This document shows positions 41,144-51,489 of a DNA stretch of 64,000 nucleotides, in pieces; position 1 is the stretch's first letter; the number at the start of each line of letters is the position of its first letter. The notes under the pieces are model-generated. The model had not been told where the DNA came from, made no database searches, and saw only the letters and a list, made by a program, of their open reading frames with translations. The stretch is from contig BCIA01000003.1 in NCBI GenBank assembly GCA_001599815.1, forward strand, positions 1,984,001 to 2,048,000, in the 5' to 3' direction. The position numbers were made by a program, and so were the translations under genes. This DNA comes from Furcasterigmium furcatum. Its lineage: Eukaryota; Ascomycota; Sordariomycetes; Glomerellales; Plectosphaerellaceae.

Positions 41144-41835
41144 GCACACAGAGCGAGTACTCGCGGAAGGTGCCAGGGACGGCGTCGCTCAACTGGAAAA
41201 TGGCCATTTAAAGGAACAGGCGTCAGCGGGCAAGGATGGAGTCTCTCCGTATAGGCTCTCTTATGATTCATGAATACAGCGTATTTTCTTCCCACAACAC
41301 CCTATGACTAGACATGTCACTCCGCGCGATGTCAGCAGAATCACAGGGTACCGCATGATCAAAACATGAGGGGGCGCGGACAGGCCACGTTCCCCCCGCG
41401 TGTCCATTGCAAGATGTTCACAATACAGTACAGAATAAGGCATGTTTCCATCCACCCGCCGTTCGCCGAATCCACCGTCCCGGAGCGTCCTAGCAGATGA
41501 AAAATCGCAACCCTGACCGGGCAAGCCCCCGGTCAAACTCCGCGTAGTAAAATGAGAGCAGTCGCAGTAGCACCAAAGCGCGCACGCAAGAAGCCCCCGC
41601 GCCTCCGTCCTCGTCAGTCGGTCCTCCGCCAGGGGACCTGGGCTCCGCTTCCCGCCCTGCCGCGTGACAGGTCGTCGTTCCCGTGGAAGACGAAGCTCTC
41701 GGCGCTCGGGCGGAGGCGTCTGGTTGATGGGCTGGGGTGCAAGCGGCTCGGCGTGTTCGGGTCGTTCCGGTCGTGGCCGAAATGATACGGCGGGAGCNCC
41801 CCCGCCGGCCCCCACGAGGCTGTCCTGGGGCCCTC
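41144..41835. other. Convergent 3' region between FYV10 and POP2
   Basis: This region should hold both 3' UTRs. It contains the only ambiguous base in the window, at 41798, 38 bases past the POP2 stop codon and within a C/G homopolymer stretch. No gene is supported. Confidence 0.5.
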
Positions 41836-43397
41836 CTAACTCCTCCCCTGAAAGGCGAAGCTGCCGAACACGCCGCCGCCACCGCCGGGGGTCATAGGGC
41901 CGGTGTTGAAGCCGTTGGTGTTGTGGGATTGAGCGGCGGGGGTGCTGGCGAGGCCGATGGTCGTGGTTTGAGGGGTGCTCGGGGCTCCGTTGTGGTGTGC
42001 GCCGTTGGCACCGCCAGCCGCCTGCTCCTGGGAGGCGCCTCCTGCGCCGCCGTGGCCACCCATCATGTGCGGCATAAGAAGGCCGCCGTCGGGCACGCCG
42101 AGTCCCCAGACCTTGCCTATGTGGTCCGGGGCGATGTGTCCCTTGAAGACCTTGTCGCGGATCTGGAAGAAGACCTTGCCCGTGATAAGGGCATCCGAGC
42201 CGGCCTGGTGAGCGGCACCAACCCGCTTCACCTTGAGGGTCTCGGCAATGTTCTCCAGACCAGACTTCGACTCGAACTTGTGGAGGATGTCTGTCGTCTG
42301 GGCGTCGCTCGGGGTCAGTATGCCCGAGTTGTGCAACTTGATAGCATGTTTCATCAGGTGCTTGACGTCGTACGTCGAAGGGAAGTACAGCTTCATTATG
42401 CGGTCAAAATCGACTTCGTCGCTCGGGAGCGCCTGGCAGACGAGGAGCTTGGTGAGGTAGCCAAAGTCGTAGCCACCGTGGAACGAGATCCATGTGACGT
42501 TGTCAAAGCAGACGAGGCCTGACGGGATCAGTAGCGAAGCAAACTCGTGAGGGTCGATGCCGTCGCGCTCGAGGAGATTAAAGTCGATGCCCGCGGTCTG
42601 CAACGACTCGATCGACTTTTCGTTGTACATGTCGTCCTTGAGGGAGAACTTGAAGTTGAACTGCCACGCGTAAGGGAGGGGTCCTTGTTGACCGCGGGCC
42701 AGAGCCATCTCCGTCGGGTCTGTCGAGTTTGGTCGGGCCGGCGGAGCCTCGCCCTGCTCGTTGAACAGCGCCAGGCCGATCTGAATGACCTTGAGCATGT
42801 CGACATTCGTTCTCAAGCATTGGTAGTGATAGTCGCTCTTGCCTCGGAATCCGCCCATTGGCCGTGACACGATTCCGGGAAATTCTGTGTCCTGTGGTGA
42901 CATGTCAGCATGACATGCGACGCGAGCATGTCCGATGATTAAGCCCTTACCATAGCAATTAAAGGATACTTGTCCACCAGATCTCTCAGCACGGCCATCT
43001 CCTCGTGCAAGTTGTGCTTCCAGACCTCGCGTATCCTTCCCTTATTGTGGTTTCCTCGCATGTTGCCGCCGCCATGGTCGCCTCCGAATCCGTGTTGCGG
43101 TTGACCATGTTGTTGCTGGTGAAGATTGGCCTGGGCGAAACCCATGCGCGCGGCATGACTCCCTAGACCGGTGTCTGCGCCGACGCCGAAGCCGCCGTTG
43201 AGGCCAGCGCCTACTCCCAGCACATTTCCGTTCGCCGAGAAGGGGCTGATGCCTGAATTTGCGTTCAGATAGGAAGGGGTGTTGCCCAGAGGCGGACCAT
43301 GAGCACCTGAATGGCCCTGGCCGTGGGAGCCAAACTGTTGCTGGTGGTAGGGAGGGAGATTCGGCCCGGTGGGGAACCTGGGCATCGGTGGCGGCAT
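41836..43397 (-). CDS. POP2: CCR4-NOT deadenylase subunit POP2 (CAF1)
   Basis: This encodes the DEDD-type 3'-exoribonuclease of the CCR4-NOT complex, which shortens mRNA poly(A) tails. Exons 43397-42951 and 42891-41836 give 500 residues. The nuclease starts at DTEFPG (residues 150-155), the first acidic pair. FHGGYDFGYL carries the second aspartate, and the AHQAGSDALITG segment holds the closing His and Asp, so the catalytic set is complete. The N-terminal about 125 residues form a Gly/His/Gln/Pro-rich extension absent from the minimal animal enzyme, and the tail is Gly/Thr-rich. The start MPPPMPRFPTGPNLPPYH is the first ATG in the exon. The same frame continues upstream to a CAG acceptor at about 43442, so a further 5' exon or a leader intron is possible. 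NDUFB3 is transcribed divergently 0.7 kb away. Confidence 0.94.
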
Positions 43398-44107
43398 ACC
43401 AGTGTTGACTGGCCGGTGACCCAAGTTTCGTGTTTCAAGACTCTGCGAGAGACGCGCGTGTCGGCTGTGGTGCGGAGGGCGGCCGAAGTACGCCTGGAGG
43501 TGCGGATAGGTATGATTGAAGGGGTGTCGGGGGTGTCGCTGGGGTTGTCTCTAACGACTCCTCTCCGAGGTGTTCTGCGGTGTGTGAAGAGGCTGAGAAT
43601 ACCCTCGGCCACTCATTTGCGATGATGTTCGCGACACAGGGCAAGGGCGTGGTGTCTTCGTCCTCGTCGATGGGGAGGAGAACGTGTCCGATGCAGGGAG
43701 CGCCGGTCAGGAAGCTCGTTCCTAGGACGTGGGTATTCGCTTGGACGGTGGTCGCAATGGGGTGGGTTCGGAATCGGTGGAGAAAAGCCTTGGATCGTGG
43801 TTAAATGTGCTGCTGTGAGGTTGGTGATGGGTGAAGGAACTTCAAGGTGATGGTTGGGGTTTGGCTGGATGGATTGACCGACAAGGACGTCGGAGGGCAC
43901 AGGTGGCCCGAGCGTCGACAGCCCTCCGGCCAATCAAAGCGCTTGCATATATGGGACAAGGCTGGGTGTGGGTTACGGCATTTGCCGCTCCTGTGCTGCG
44001 AACATTGAACGACTTCTCCAGATTCCCGGAGTGACCGTCTTCTACCAACGACATCAGCCTCGGCTTCCGTCCAATCTCGCCGGCACCCCTCACCGCACAT
44101 TCCCAAG
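43398..44107. other. Divergent promoter region of POP2 and NDUFB3
   Basis: Both transcripts should start inside these 710 bases. A good acceptor (TCTCTCGCAG on the minus strand, near 43442) suggests a leader intron or an extra coding exon of POP2. No separate gene is supported. Confidence 0.5.
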
Positions 44108-44502
44108 ATGCAGCCCACCAGGTACTGCCCAATTGATCGGTCTTTTGGCCTCCGCCGCCCGCAGAATCCGAGCTAACTCACCTCGCTCCTCCAGGCTCAT
44201 GCTCGCCGCGAAGGGCGAAAAGCCCAACATCACCGGCTTCGACATCCGCGCCCTGAGGGCATCGACCGGCCAGCCCAGATACGACCCCTGGGAGAGGGCG
44301 TGAGTGCACCCGCGATCGCATCGAGCCCCGCTCGTTCGACCCCGACTGACAATGGCACAGAGAGGCCTGGCGCTACAAGGGACAGTTCAGCCGCTTCAAC
44401 CGATTCAAGGGCGCCTTCCCCGGCCTGGGGACCGCTACCGTCGCGTTTGCCGCCTACTGCCTCTACGAGTACGTGACCGACGACGGCCACGGCCATCACT
44501 GA
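44108..44502 (+). CDS. NDUFB3: NADH:ubiquinone oxidoreductase B12 subunit (NDUFB3)
   Basis: Three small exons, 44108-44121, 44195-44299 and 44361-44502, join in frame to give 86 residues. The segment DPWERAEAWRYKGQFSRFNR followed by FKGAFPGLGTATVAF is the signature of the complex I B12/NDUFB3 accessory subunit, a single-pass protein of the mitochondrial inner-membrane arm. One transmembrane helix (about residues 57-77, GTATVAFAAYCLYEYV) follows the conserved core, and the tail ends in a short His-rich DGHGHH. The 14-base first exon is tiny but gives MQPTR in frame with LMLAAKGEKPN. This is typical of small respiratory genes, which often carry very short first exons. Confidence 0.93.
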
Positions 44503-45179
44503 GCCAGGAGGATGCAGAGTGGAGGGTGACTGTACATATACCGAGCCGAGAGGAACCGACGGCCCTAGACGAGAATCGAAGATTTCCTACTGTTAACGAA
44601 CAATGCTGCCGACAAATTAGGTGAAGACGTGCAATTGGCGATGTGGTCCAATCCTTGGGTTTCATGTGATCGTGATACCCACGACATTTGTGCACGACGG
44701 GGCTTGACCTTCAACGAAGGCCGGCTTTCCCGGCAAATGAGCAGGTAATGCTGATAGATGGCCAGGCTACTTGCCGATATCAGTGCCAAACTCGCTGAGA
44801 ATCTCGGCAGCTACTGGAAAAACAGAACATGATCAGGTAAATCGCCAGTCGTGGACTGGTCAGAAGAACGAGCATGGTGCAATGACATGACAGGCTTGAC
44901 AAGGGCAGTTCGGTGGCATAAGAACAGTACAAATGTGAGGTCACAAACCACAGCAGTCACCAAGAGTTACCTCTCGATCATCGGTCTTCGATACATCCAC
45001 AGGCAAGGCCTCGACAGGAACTTATTTCATCTTGGATGTGATCTTCATATTGCATAGCCATATTGATAGGGTATTCTGCCAATGCGTGATACTTCATAAC
45101 CCAGACAGCCATCCAGCCCGACCAGAACGCCCACAGACAAAGACCACCGGCATCAAGCCGGCCCGAGGGACGCCATCGC
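44503..45179. other. Convergent 3' region between NDUFB3 and the coiled-coil gene
   Basis: Two gene ends face each other across 677 bases. I see only moderately AT-rich, UTR-like sequence. Confidence 0.45.
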
Positions 45180-46553
45180 TCATATCCGGAGGCCATTCAC
45201 TGCATCCAGCGCCCCCTCAACACACTTCTCCAACTCGGTAACCCGCTCCTTCAGCCCGCGGTTCTCGTCTCTTAACAGCCCGACGGTATCCCACGCCGTC
45301 TGCGCCTCCCGCCCCTGGCAATTCCTGCATGACGCCGTCCCGGTCCCGGTCCCCTCGCCCTCGCCCGTGATCCCCTTCACGAGCTTCTGGAAGGCATTCA
45401 TCTGGCCCCCTCCCGCCTTCGCCGCCGACACACCCCCAGCAGGTGCAAAAGTCGGACTCCTCGACCTGGAGAACACACTCGGCGCCTCCCCGACGCTCTC
45501 GCTCTCCTCATCCGTATCCTCGAACGTGGCGCCGCTCTTCCGCCACGCCCGGCCCTGGAGCTTCTGGTCCTCCTCCGCCCCCAGGTCCTCCGACACGACG
45601 GTAGCGCTGTCCGATTGGGCCTGCGGCGGCGCGAGCCCCGCGGCCTCGCGGTTCATCTTCCGTTCCCTCTCCAGCGCGGCCACGAGAGCCTGCATCTCCT
45701 GCTCCCGCTCCGACGCCTGCAGCGCCAGGTCCTCGAGCTGCAGCTTCAGGTGCCGCGTGCGCATGTCCGTCTCCTCCAGCTCTTCCTCCCTGGCGTCGCG
45801 GTCCATCTGCAGCTCGCGTATCTCCTCGCGCTGCCGCCGGTAGGCGGTTTGGAAGGTTGTCAGGAGGGCGTTGGCGGATTGTTCGAGGTTCTTGTACGCG
45901 GATGGGGAGAAGGGTTCGCGGGGACCGGGGGAGGACGGTGAGCCGGGGAATAGGGCCTCTTCGATGTTGAGCTGGGCGAGCTCGTCGTCATCGCGAGGGC
46001 CGCCGGGAGTGGATGTCTGGGACTGTGCGGACTTGGTCAGGGCGGAGATAGATGACGAGATGAAGGCAAAGCGGGATGTGCCCGGTGACGGGTTGTGCTT
46101 CGGCTTCGGCGTCGGCGTCGTCTGTGACCGCTGGCTTGGGGCGGCCTTTGTGGGAGTTGCTCCTGGCGAGAGGGGCGTCGTGCTTCTTGCACGACTTGAC
46201 CTGGCCGTCTCAACAGGCGATGCCGGTAGCCAGCTGCTCAGTATACCCCGCGATCCCGGGGACTGGGCCCCTCTATTATCCCCGGTCAGTGGCATGTCGA
46301 ATGCCCGGGGACCGTCTTGGGCCGAGAACGTAGGCGAGAGACTTGAAGTGGAAGGTCGTAGATCCGAGCCAGACTGATGGCGCTGATGGTGGAAGTGCCT
46401 CTGCAGCGAAGTTGTTGAATCCAGAGGGCTATCGGCCAGGGATCGAGGTCTAGGGGGCAACTGTCTGATGTTGGGCTGCTGATGGTGGTGCTGCTGCTCC
46501 CTGGAGTGTTCCAGGGGCTCCCCTGACCGAGGGCCATCAGTCGCACTTAGCAT
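45180..46553 (-). CDS. Intronless Ser/Pro-rich coiled-coil protein of unknown function
   Basis: A single exon of 457 codons starts with ATG (MLSATDGPRSGEPLEHSREQ). Residues 1-215 are disordered and rich in Ser, Pro, Thr and Gln, with several SP/TP sites that could be phosphorylated by proline-directed kinases. Residues 220-305 form a strong coiled coil with heptads (QREEIRELQM through LQLEDLALQASEREQEMQAL). A second coil ends the protein (LLRDENRGLKERVTELEKCV, about 426-445). Between them lies FEDTDEESES, an acidic CK2-like stretch, and a CRNC pair near residue 410. I do not recognise a named domain. The architecture suggests a scaffold, cytoskeletal or spindle-pole type role, but this is a guess. 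Third-position GC bias is strong throughout, which supports it as a real gene. Confidence 0.8.
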   Translation of the reverse strand: MLSATDGPRSGEPLEHSREQQHHHQQPNIRQLPPRPRSLADSPLDSTTSLQRHFHHQRHQSGSDLRPSTSSLSPTFSAQDGPRAFDMPLTGDNRGAQSPGSRGILSSWLPASPVETARSSRARSTTPLSPGATPTKAAPSQRSQTTPTPKPKHNPSPGTSRFAFISSSISALTKSAQSQTSTPGGPRDDDELAQLNIEEALFPGSPSSPGPREPFSPSAYKNLEQSANALLTTFQTAYRRQREEIRELQMDRDAREEELEETDMRTRHLKLQLEDLALQASEREQEMQALVAALERERKMNREAAGLAPPQAQSDSATVVSEDLGAEEDQKLQGRAWRKSGATFEDTDEESESVGEAPSVFSRSRSPTFAPAGGVSAAKAGGGQMNAFQKLVKGITGEGEGTGTGTASCRNCQGREAQTAWDTVGLLRDENRGLKERVTELEKCVEGALDAVNGLRI

Positions 46554-47843
46554 GATGTGCTAAGGTTTCGGGCGGTGGGGTGGTAGAGTGCGCGCTCTGC
46601 TCCTAGCAGCCGCCGTCGCGTTGGAATGCGATCGACGGGGATTGCTGACGACTGGAATGCGACGGCCTCTAGCCCGGTGGCTCGATCGAGCCGTTCAACC
46701 GTTCTCAGCAAGCCGCCGTCGCCAGGCCGAAACGAGGACCTTTCCCCTCCTTGTGCTCTTGTTGAGGAAGCCCCTGCCCTGAATTTGGACGGCTCTATGG
46801 CTAGAGTAGCCGTGTAGACCGTCCTAGACCTCCGTCAGACTGGAGACTCGCCGTCGGCCGGTGCAACCTTATGCAGGCACCTCGGGCCAGGGACAAAGGA
46901 ACGTCGGGGTCTGGACGGCAGTCGATCTCTTCGGCACGGGAAACTGAGGAGGGAGGTGGCAAGGGCAGTGCTGCGGAATGGAGATGTCTCGGTGCTGACA
47001 GCTTGTTGGTCGAGTTGATCGAAGAGCGGCTCGGGAGCTGGGGGAGCTGGGTATTGCAAGTGCTGCAACTGCTGTAGAAAAAGGAAACGCGTTTGATACA
47101 GCGTTGTTTGGCTGTCGAGCAGAATCCTGTCAGGTCGCGACAAGATTTGGTTCTTAAGCACGAGGCCTGCAGGCATATGCATCACCCCATTTAGCGTGGC
47201 CAATCGTTCACCTGGGGTCGTGGGCTTGCAGGAACACGGCCGCTGGACGGACAAGGGTCAGGAAATATAGGGACCCCGACGACCCTAATGTCAACTGCCC
47301 TGGTACTGGAAACCAAACAGCTGAAAGCCGGTCTGATTGGCAGTCGTTGTAAACCATCACAGTTTCAACAAGCACCCATCTCGATCCCCTCGAGTGAACG
47401 TGGTTCTCTCGCAGACTGCCGGCCGATTTCTACGCTCATGATGAACACGCGGTCGTGAGGCCGGAACCTTGGACGGTCGACAGGGGCCCTGGCTCCCGTC
47501 TCTTCTGTCATTGAATGAATGCAGGGCAATTTCTCGGCGACATCGACGACCGCCTCCAGGTGGATCGACAGCGGAGACATCATGGACATCGCCCCCCGAA
47601 GCCTGACCACAAGCCCGACTGCCACGACATGTTGCATCTCTGGTCACCAAACACGGAAGAGCTGAAATGCAAGCACCTTTGCACGTCTCCTGGCGAAGGC
47701 CCATTATTACTGTGCTCTATCAATGCAAATTACCACTACCGTTTTAGGTGAAGAAGCGAAGTCGAGTCATCCCCCATGGTCTGGGATCGCCACCCTGACC
47801 GTCCACCAAGTCTCTCATCACCACCGAGCTGCAGGCTACGTCT
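46554..47843. other. Intergenic region upstream of the coiled-coil gene
   Basis: This should hold the coiled-coil gene's promoter and the membrane-protein gene's 3' UTR. No conserved frame is visible. Confidence 0.45.
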
Positions 47844-49098
47844 TCAGACCTCTTGAGAAGACCCTCTTTGCTTAATTCCTTCAGATTTTTTTGACTTGTC
47901 GCCAGGCTCAGACACCAGGAGGTCGGTTATGGCCAGGACTGTGCCGAAGAAGCTGTGTACATGATAATCAGCAAGACTGCATCGCAGCGCCCTTCTCGCC
48001 AAGAAGCACTTACAATGCCAGATGTGCCAAGATAATGGATGCCCTGTTGGCCTTGAGCCCACCCTTGCGAACGTGGTAGAGGAATGAACCCGTGATACCG
48101 TGGACGCCGGTGTAATCACGCTCCGTGTTGTATTGGCTGATGGCTTCCCGTCGGCTCCCCGGGGTGTCCCCATGCTTGTAGGCATCCTTCGCATTATCAT
48201 GCATTTTCGCTTGTGGTGAGGAGTCTGATTGGTTCTCCGATTGGTGATTCCTCTTGTCAATGCTGGGTAGTGTGCGACGCTCAAGCTCCGCGTTGTCGTT
48301 GTTCTGGCCTTCAAAAGCAATCCAGACTTCACCACCGTTCTCGGCCTGGCCGTCAGTTTCGATGTAACCCATGTGGTCGGGGGCATTCCAGTTGGTCCTA
48401 GCGAAGGTGGACGTAGAGATGGAAGTGTCGCGTGACCGGAGGGACGACTTCTTGGAAGAACCCTTGGGACCCTTGCGGCTTTTGCGACCCTTGGAGCTCT
48501 TGTAGCTCTTATAAACCTTGATATCATTGGATCCCTTCGAGATCCCAATGCCCCCAAAGCTCTTGGACTTGATATGGTATATGCCGGGAGGTATCGTTTT
48601 AGGGGAGACGCTGTCGGTTGAGGAGTCTTCAGGGGATGAGTCGTCGAGATAGAAGTCTTCAAGCGGAATGATGGCGGAGACGCTCTCACCGGATGTGTCA
48701 GTAAGAGAGCCATCATGCTTGTAGAGGAACTCGTGATCGAAACTCTGAGGTACTGTCCAGCCAAGAGTGAAAATGAGTACGAGAAGCAGCAGGTAGAGCA
48801 GAAGAGCTGCTAACGGCCCGCTGGATGACTTCCCCTTCTCTCTGCTCTGGAGGGGCCTGATGAGGTATGCAGCGCTGATGATGAGTCCGATCAACGCAGC
48901 GCCAGTCAGTAGGCAGTAGGGGAGCCATTGAAAGAGGCCACATGGGTTGCTAAAGGTCAAAGTTTGCCCCTTTCCCGAGGTCTCGGCAACAGGACAGGAG
49001 TGGGAAGCCCACCCCCAAGCCACGGATGAAGCAAAGAATAAGGCGAGGTTGAAGAGGGCAAAGACAGCAGCGAGGGGAGCGGTGATGAGGGACAACAT
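47844..49098 (-). CDS. Four-pass membrane protein with Lys/Ser-rich luminal or cytosolic domain, unknown family
   Basis: Exons 49098-48014 and 47952-47844 join in frame (donor GTAAGT, acceptor CACAG) to give 397 residues. Three hydrophobic spans occur early, at about residues 5-27 (LITAPLAAVFALFNLALFFA), 60-80 and 95-116 (PLAALLLYLLLLVLIFTLGW). A fourth lies near 352-372, created by joining the two exons. Two cysteines (about 35 and 53) between spans 1 and 2 could pair. The central domain has an acidic DDSSPEDSSTDS stretch, then a lysine/serine/glycine-rich run around KVYKSYKSSKGRKSRKGPKG. I know no family for it. The frame stays open upstream to 49371, but that part lacks a good start and the chosen ATG opens straight into span 1. 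Confidence 0.7.
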
Positions 49099-49810
49099 CT
49101 CCACAGCCTCCTGTTCGAGGAGTAGCGATGGCAAGCGCTGATGACGTGACAAAGTTGGGGATGTTGGTGATGTCGAGATAACGATCGTCGAGTTCCAAGA
49201 TGAGAGAAATGGGGAGAAGAGATGTCGTTGATGATGATGGCGGGAACCTGGAAGATGGAAGAGAGAAGCGGGTGGAAGCAAACGTAGGGCACTTGGAAGC
49301 CTTCCACGTTCCTTTAACGAAGTCAGGAGCCATGGACCAGGGAGGGTCTTTCCTCCCAGATCATCACCCACTGGGGTGGTCAGGGCAAGACGGGAGTTGC
49401 TTCCCTTGACGGAGGTCGAGGACGGCTGAGGGGCACCCCCCTTTTTGCCCTATCAAGCAAGAGCCAGGGTGAGATGCGCTTGCTGGAGATGGAAGTTAAG
49501 AGAGGGGAAGCCATAACCCGAGTGCTCCTTCGTCACTGAAACGCAATCACAACCAGGGAGGAGCAACGAGCGTGGCCAACGCAAAAGTCCCAGGAATTCT
49601 TTCCATTCATTCAACTTGATGCCGCCTCGAGTCGATACCGAGGCAAAAGCCACTCATCAACTCGGGCTTGCTCCTGATGAAATGGGCAAATGCACAACCC
49701 GGATATGCTAGCGCACCGCAAAAAACAACCGCGAGCAAAAGGCAGGATTTCCGAAACGCCCGTTCCCGACTCTCCAAGATCCCGCCACCTTCAATAACAC
49801 AGCATTGCGC
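49099..49810. other. Intergenic region between the membrane-protein gene and TIF6
   Basis: This should hold the membrane-protein promoter and leader and the TIF6 3' UTR. I see no additional gene. Confidence 0.45.
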
Positions 49811-50676
49811 TTAGTAGAAGGACTCGACCATGGTGTCCTTCATGGTCGTGTTGATGTTGCTCGGCCCGTTGCCCTCGCCCAGCCTGAAGACACTCTCGAT
49901 CACGCTCAGCTCCGTCGCCGTCGTGTCCAGTCCCGTCACGGCCATCCAGTCGTTGACCACCATGCCGGCACCCACGACGTTGCTGCCGCGGTTGACACTG
50001 CCGGCGACGAGCGGCACCTGAAGCAGGCTGCTCAGCTCGTCTTGGTCCTGAATCGACGTCTTGGGGTGGACGAGACCGCCCTGGTTGGAGAGGGACATGT
50101 AAGAGCCGACGAGGACGTTGTCAGCGATGGTCTGGCGGAACACTTCGACGCCGAGCACGTCGGCGATGATCTCCTCCGTCTCGCGCTCCAGGTCGGGGTG
50201 GATGAGGGCGATGTGGTCGTTGGTCACGATAACGTTGCCGAGGGCGGACAGGCGCTCCTCTATCCGCTGTATCCGGATCTCATCTGGCAGGCTGTTCCGA
50301 AGGTGCTGGAGTTCTTGATCGGTTGTGCTGGTGGGGACGAGAAGACCCTTGCGGTTGCTGGAGATCTGTCAGAAACAATATTTCCGGCGCCAATGTGATC
50401 TGGGGGCCATACCCTGCCGTCAGTCGCCCGATGATCCTGGTGCCGGCGATGGTGGTCCGGCAGATGGGAATGACGTCTTGCAACTCGGCCTCGAAGACAC
50501 TGTAGAAGTTCTCGCTGGCGCCAATGGCAGTCAGGGCATAGGAGTTGGTGAGCGTCGAGAATACACCGACTCTGTTCAGGCGAGTGAGGTCAGCGCACGA
50601 GCTCGAGGGTCAGATGGCGGGGTTGGCGGGGTAAGACATACTCGTTCGAGTTCTCAAATTGCGCGCGCACCGCCAT
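49811..50676 (-). CDS. TIF6: Eukaryotic translation initiation factor 6 (eIF6)
   Basis: Three exons, 50676-50642, 50571-50413 and 50357-49811, join in frame to give 246 residues, the standard eIF6 length. This factor binds the nascent 60S subunit in nucleolus and cytoplasm and blocks premature joining with 40S. The start [20 protein letters not shown] and the segments [40 protein letters not shown], and [20 protein letters not shown] belong to the five repeated subdomains of the pentein fold. [20 protein letters not shown] precedes the typical fungal tail ending [11 protein letters not shown]. Both introns (70 and 55 nt) interrupt early codons. The gene lies tail-to-head with NRDE2, 0.8 kb upstream on the same strand. 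Confidence 0.96.
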
Positions 50677-51489
50677 GTTTGCGTTCGCGGGTGGTAATTC
50701 TAGGGATACGAAGGTATTGCGTGAAGTCGACACGGAGGAGACGCCGAGGTCAGGTAGGTCGGGTTCGAAGTTGGATGTGGTGTCGCGAGTTTGCTCCTGG
50801 ATGTCGAAGGAGGTGGGATTTTTCTGCAGCAAGAGCTTGCAAATATAAGGTGCTCTGCTCCATCAGCGGTACCAGTACGTGGAGATGTCCCCGCCAGAGC
50901 TAGGCCGCTTTTAGACGAGACAGGCCTCCTTTCGACCTTGCTGAGTCACTCGGTCAGTGTCAAGGAAGAACCTGCCACTCAGCAGTCTGAAGAGGCTCTT
51001 TTGCTTGGTGAATCCAAGTCGGTAATTCGAGGGTTTGACTGGCAAATTTATTTTGGTTCAAATTTGCACGGGCTCTTGCACATTGACTGACCCTTTGATT
51101 TCCATGCATTCTCACTGTCCTCGGCAACATGACAAGGACCAGTAAAGCGGCCTGACTTATTTCCCCATCCGGCAACCTAGCTTCGTTTAAGGCAGGTAGA
51201 GGGTACGTACCGCTTCGAGACCCTGAAGAATCTGGGGCCAAATGGCAAGGGTCGATCAGGTGTGACTCAAACTGACTACATCGCCACCAATATCGTGACT
51301 CTTGGGTGCATTTCTCACTCCACAGATCACCTTTCCAGGGCCTCAGAACAGGGGCAGGTAGCACGGGGCGTAGAAGCCGTCCTCTAGATTCATGATGGCT
51401 CATCACCCCCAGTCTGGGCCATGCCACACTAGTATTCCACACAGAGTCTTGGCGTTTTGAATGCTGATTACATTCTGATACTATTCCTG
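50677..51489. other. Intergenic region between TIF6 and NRDE2
   Basis: This should hold the TIF6 promoter and the NRDE2 3' UTR. No additional gene is visible. Confidence 0.45.

Noticed and set aside
49099..49371. 91-codon N-terminal extension of the membrane protein
   Set aside because: The frame is open but Pro/Ser/His-rich and non-conserved in character, whereas the ATG at 49098 opens directly into a transmembrane span.
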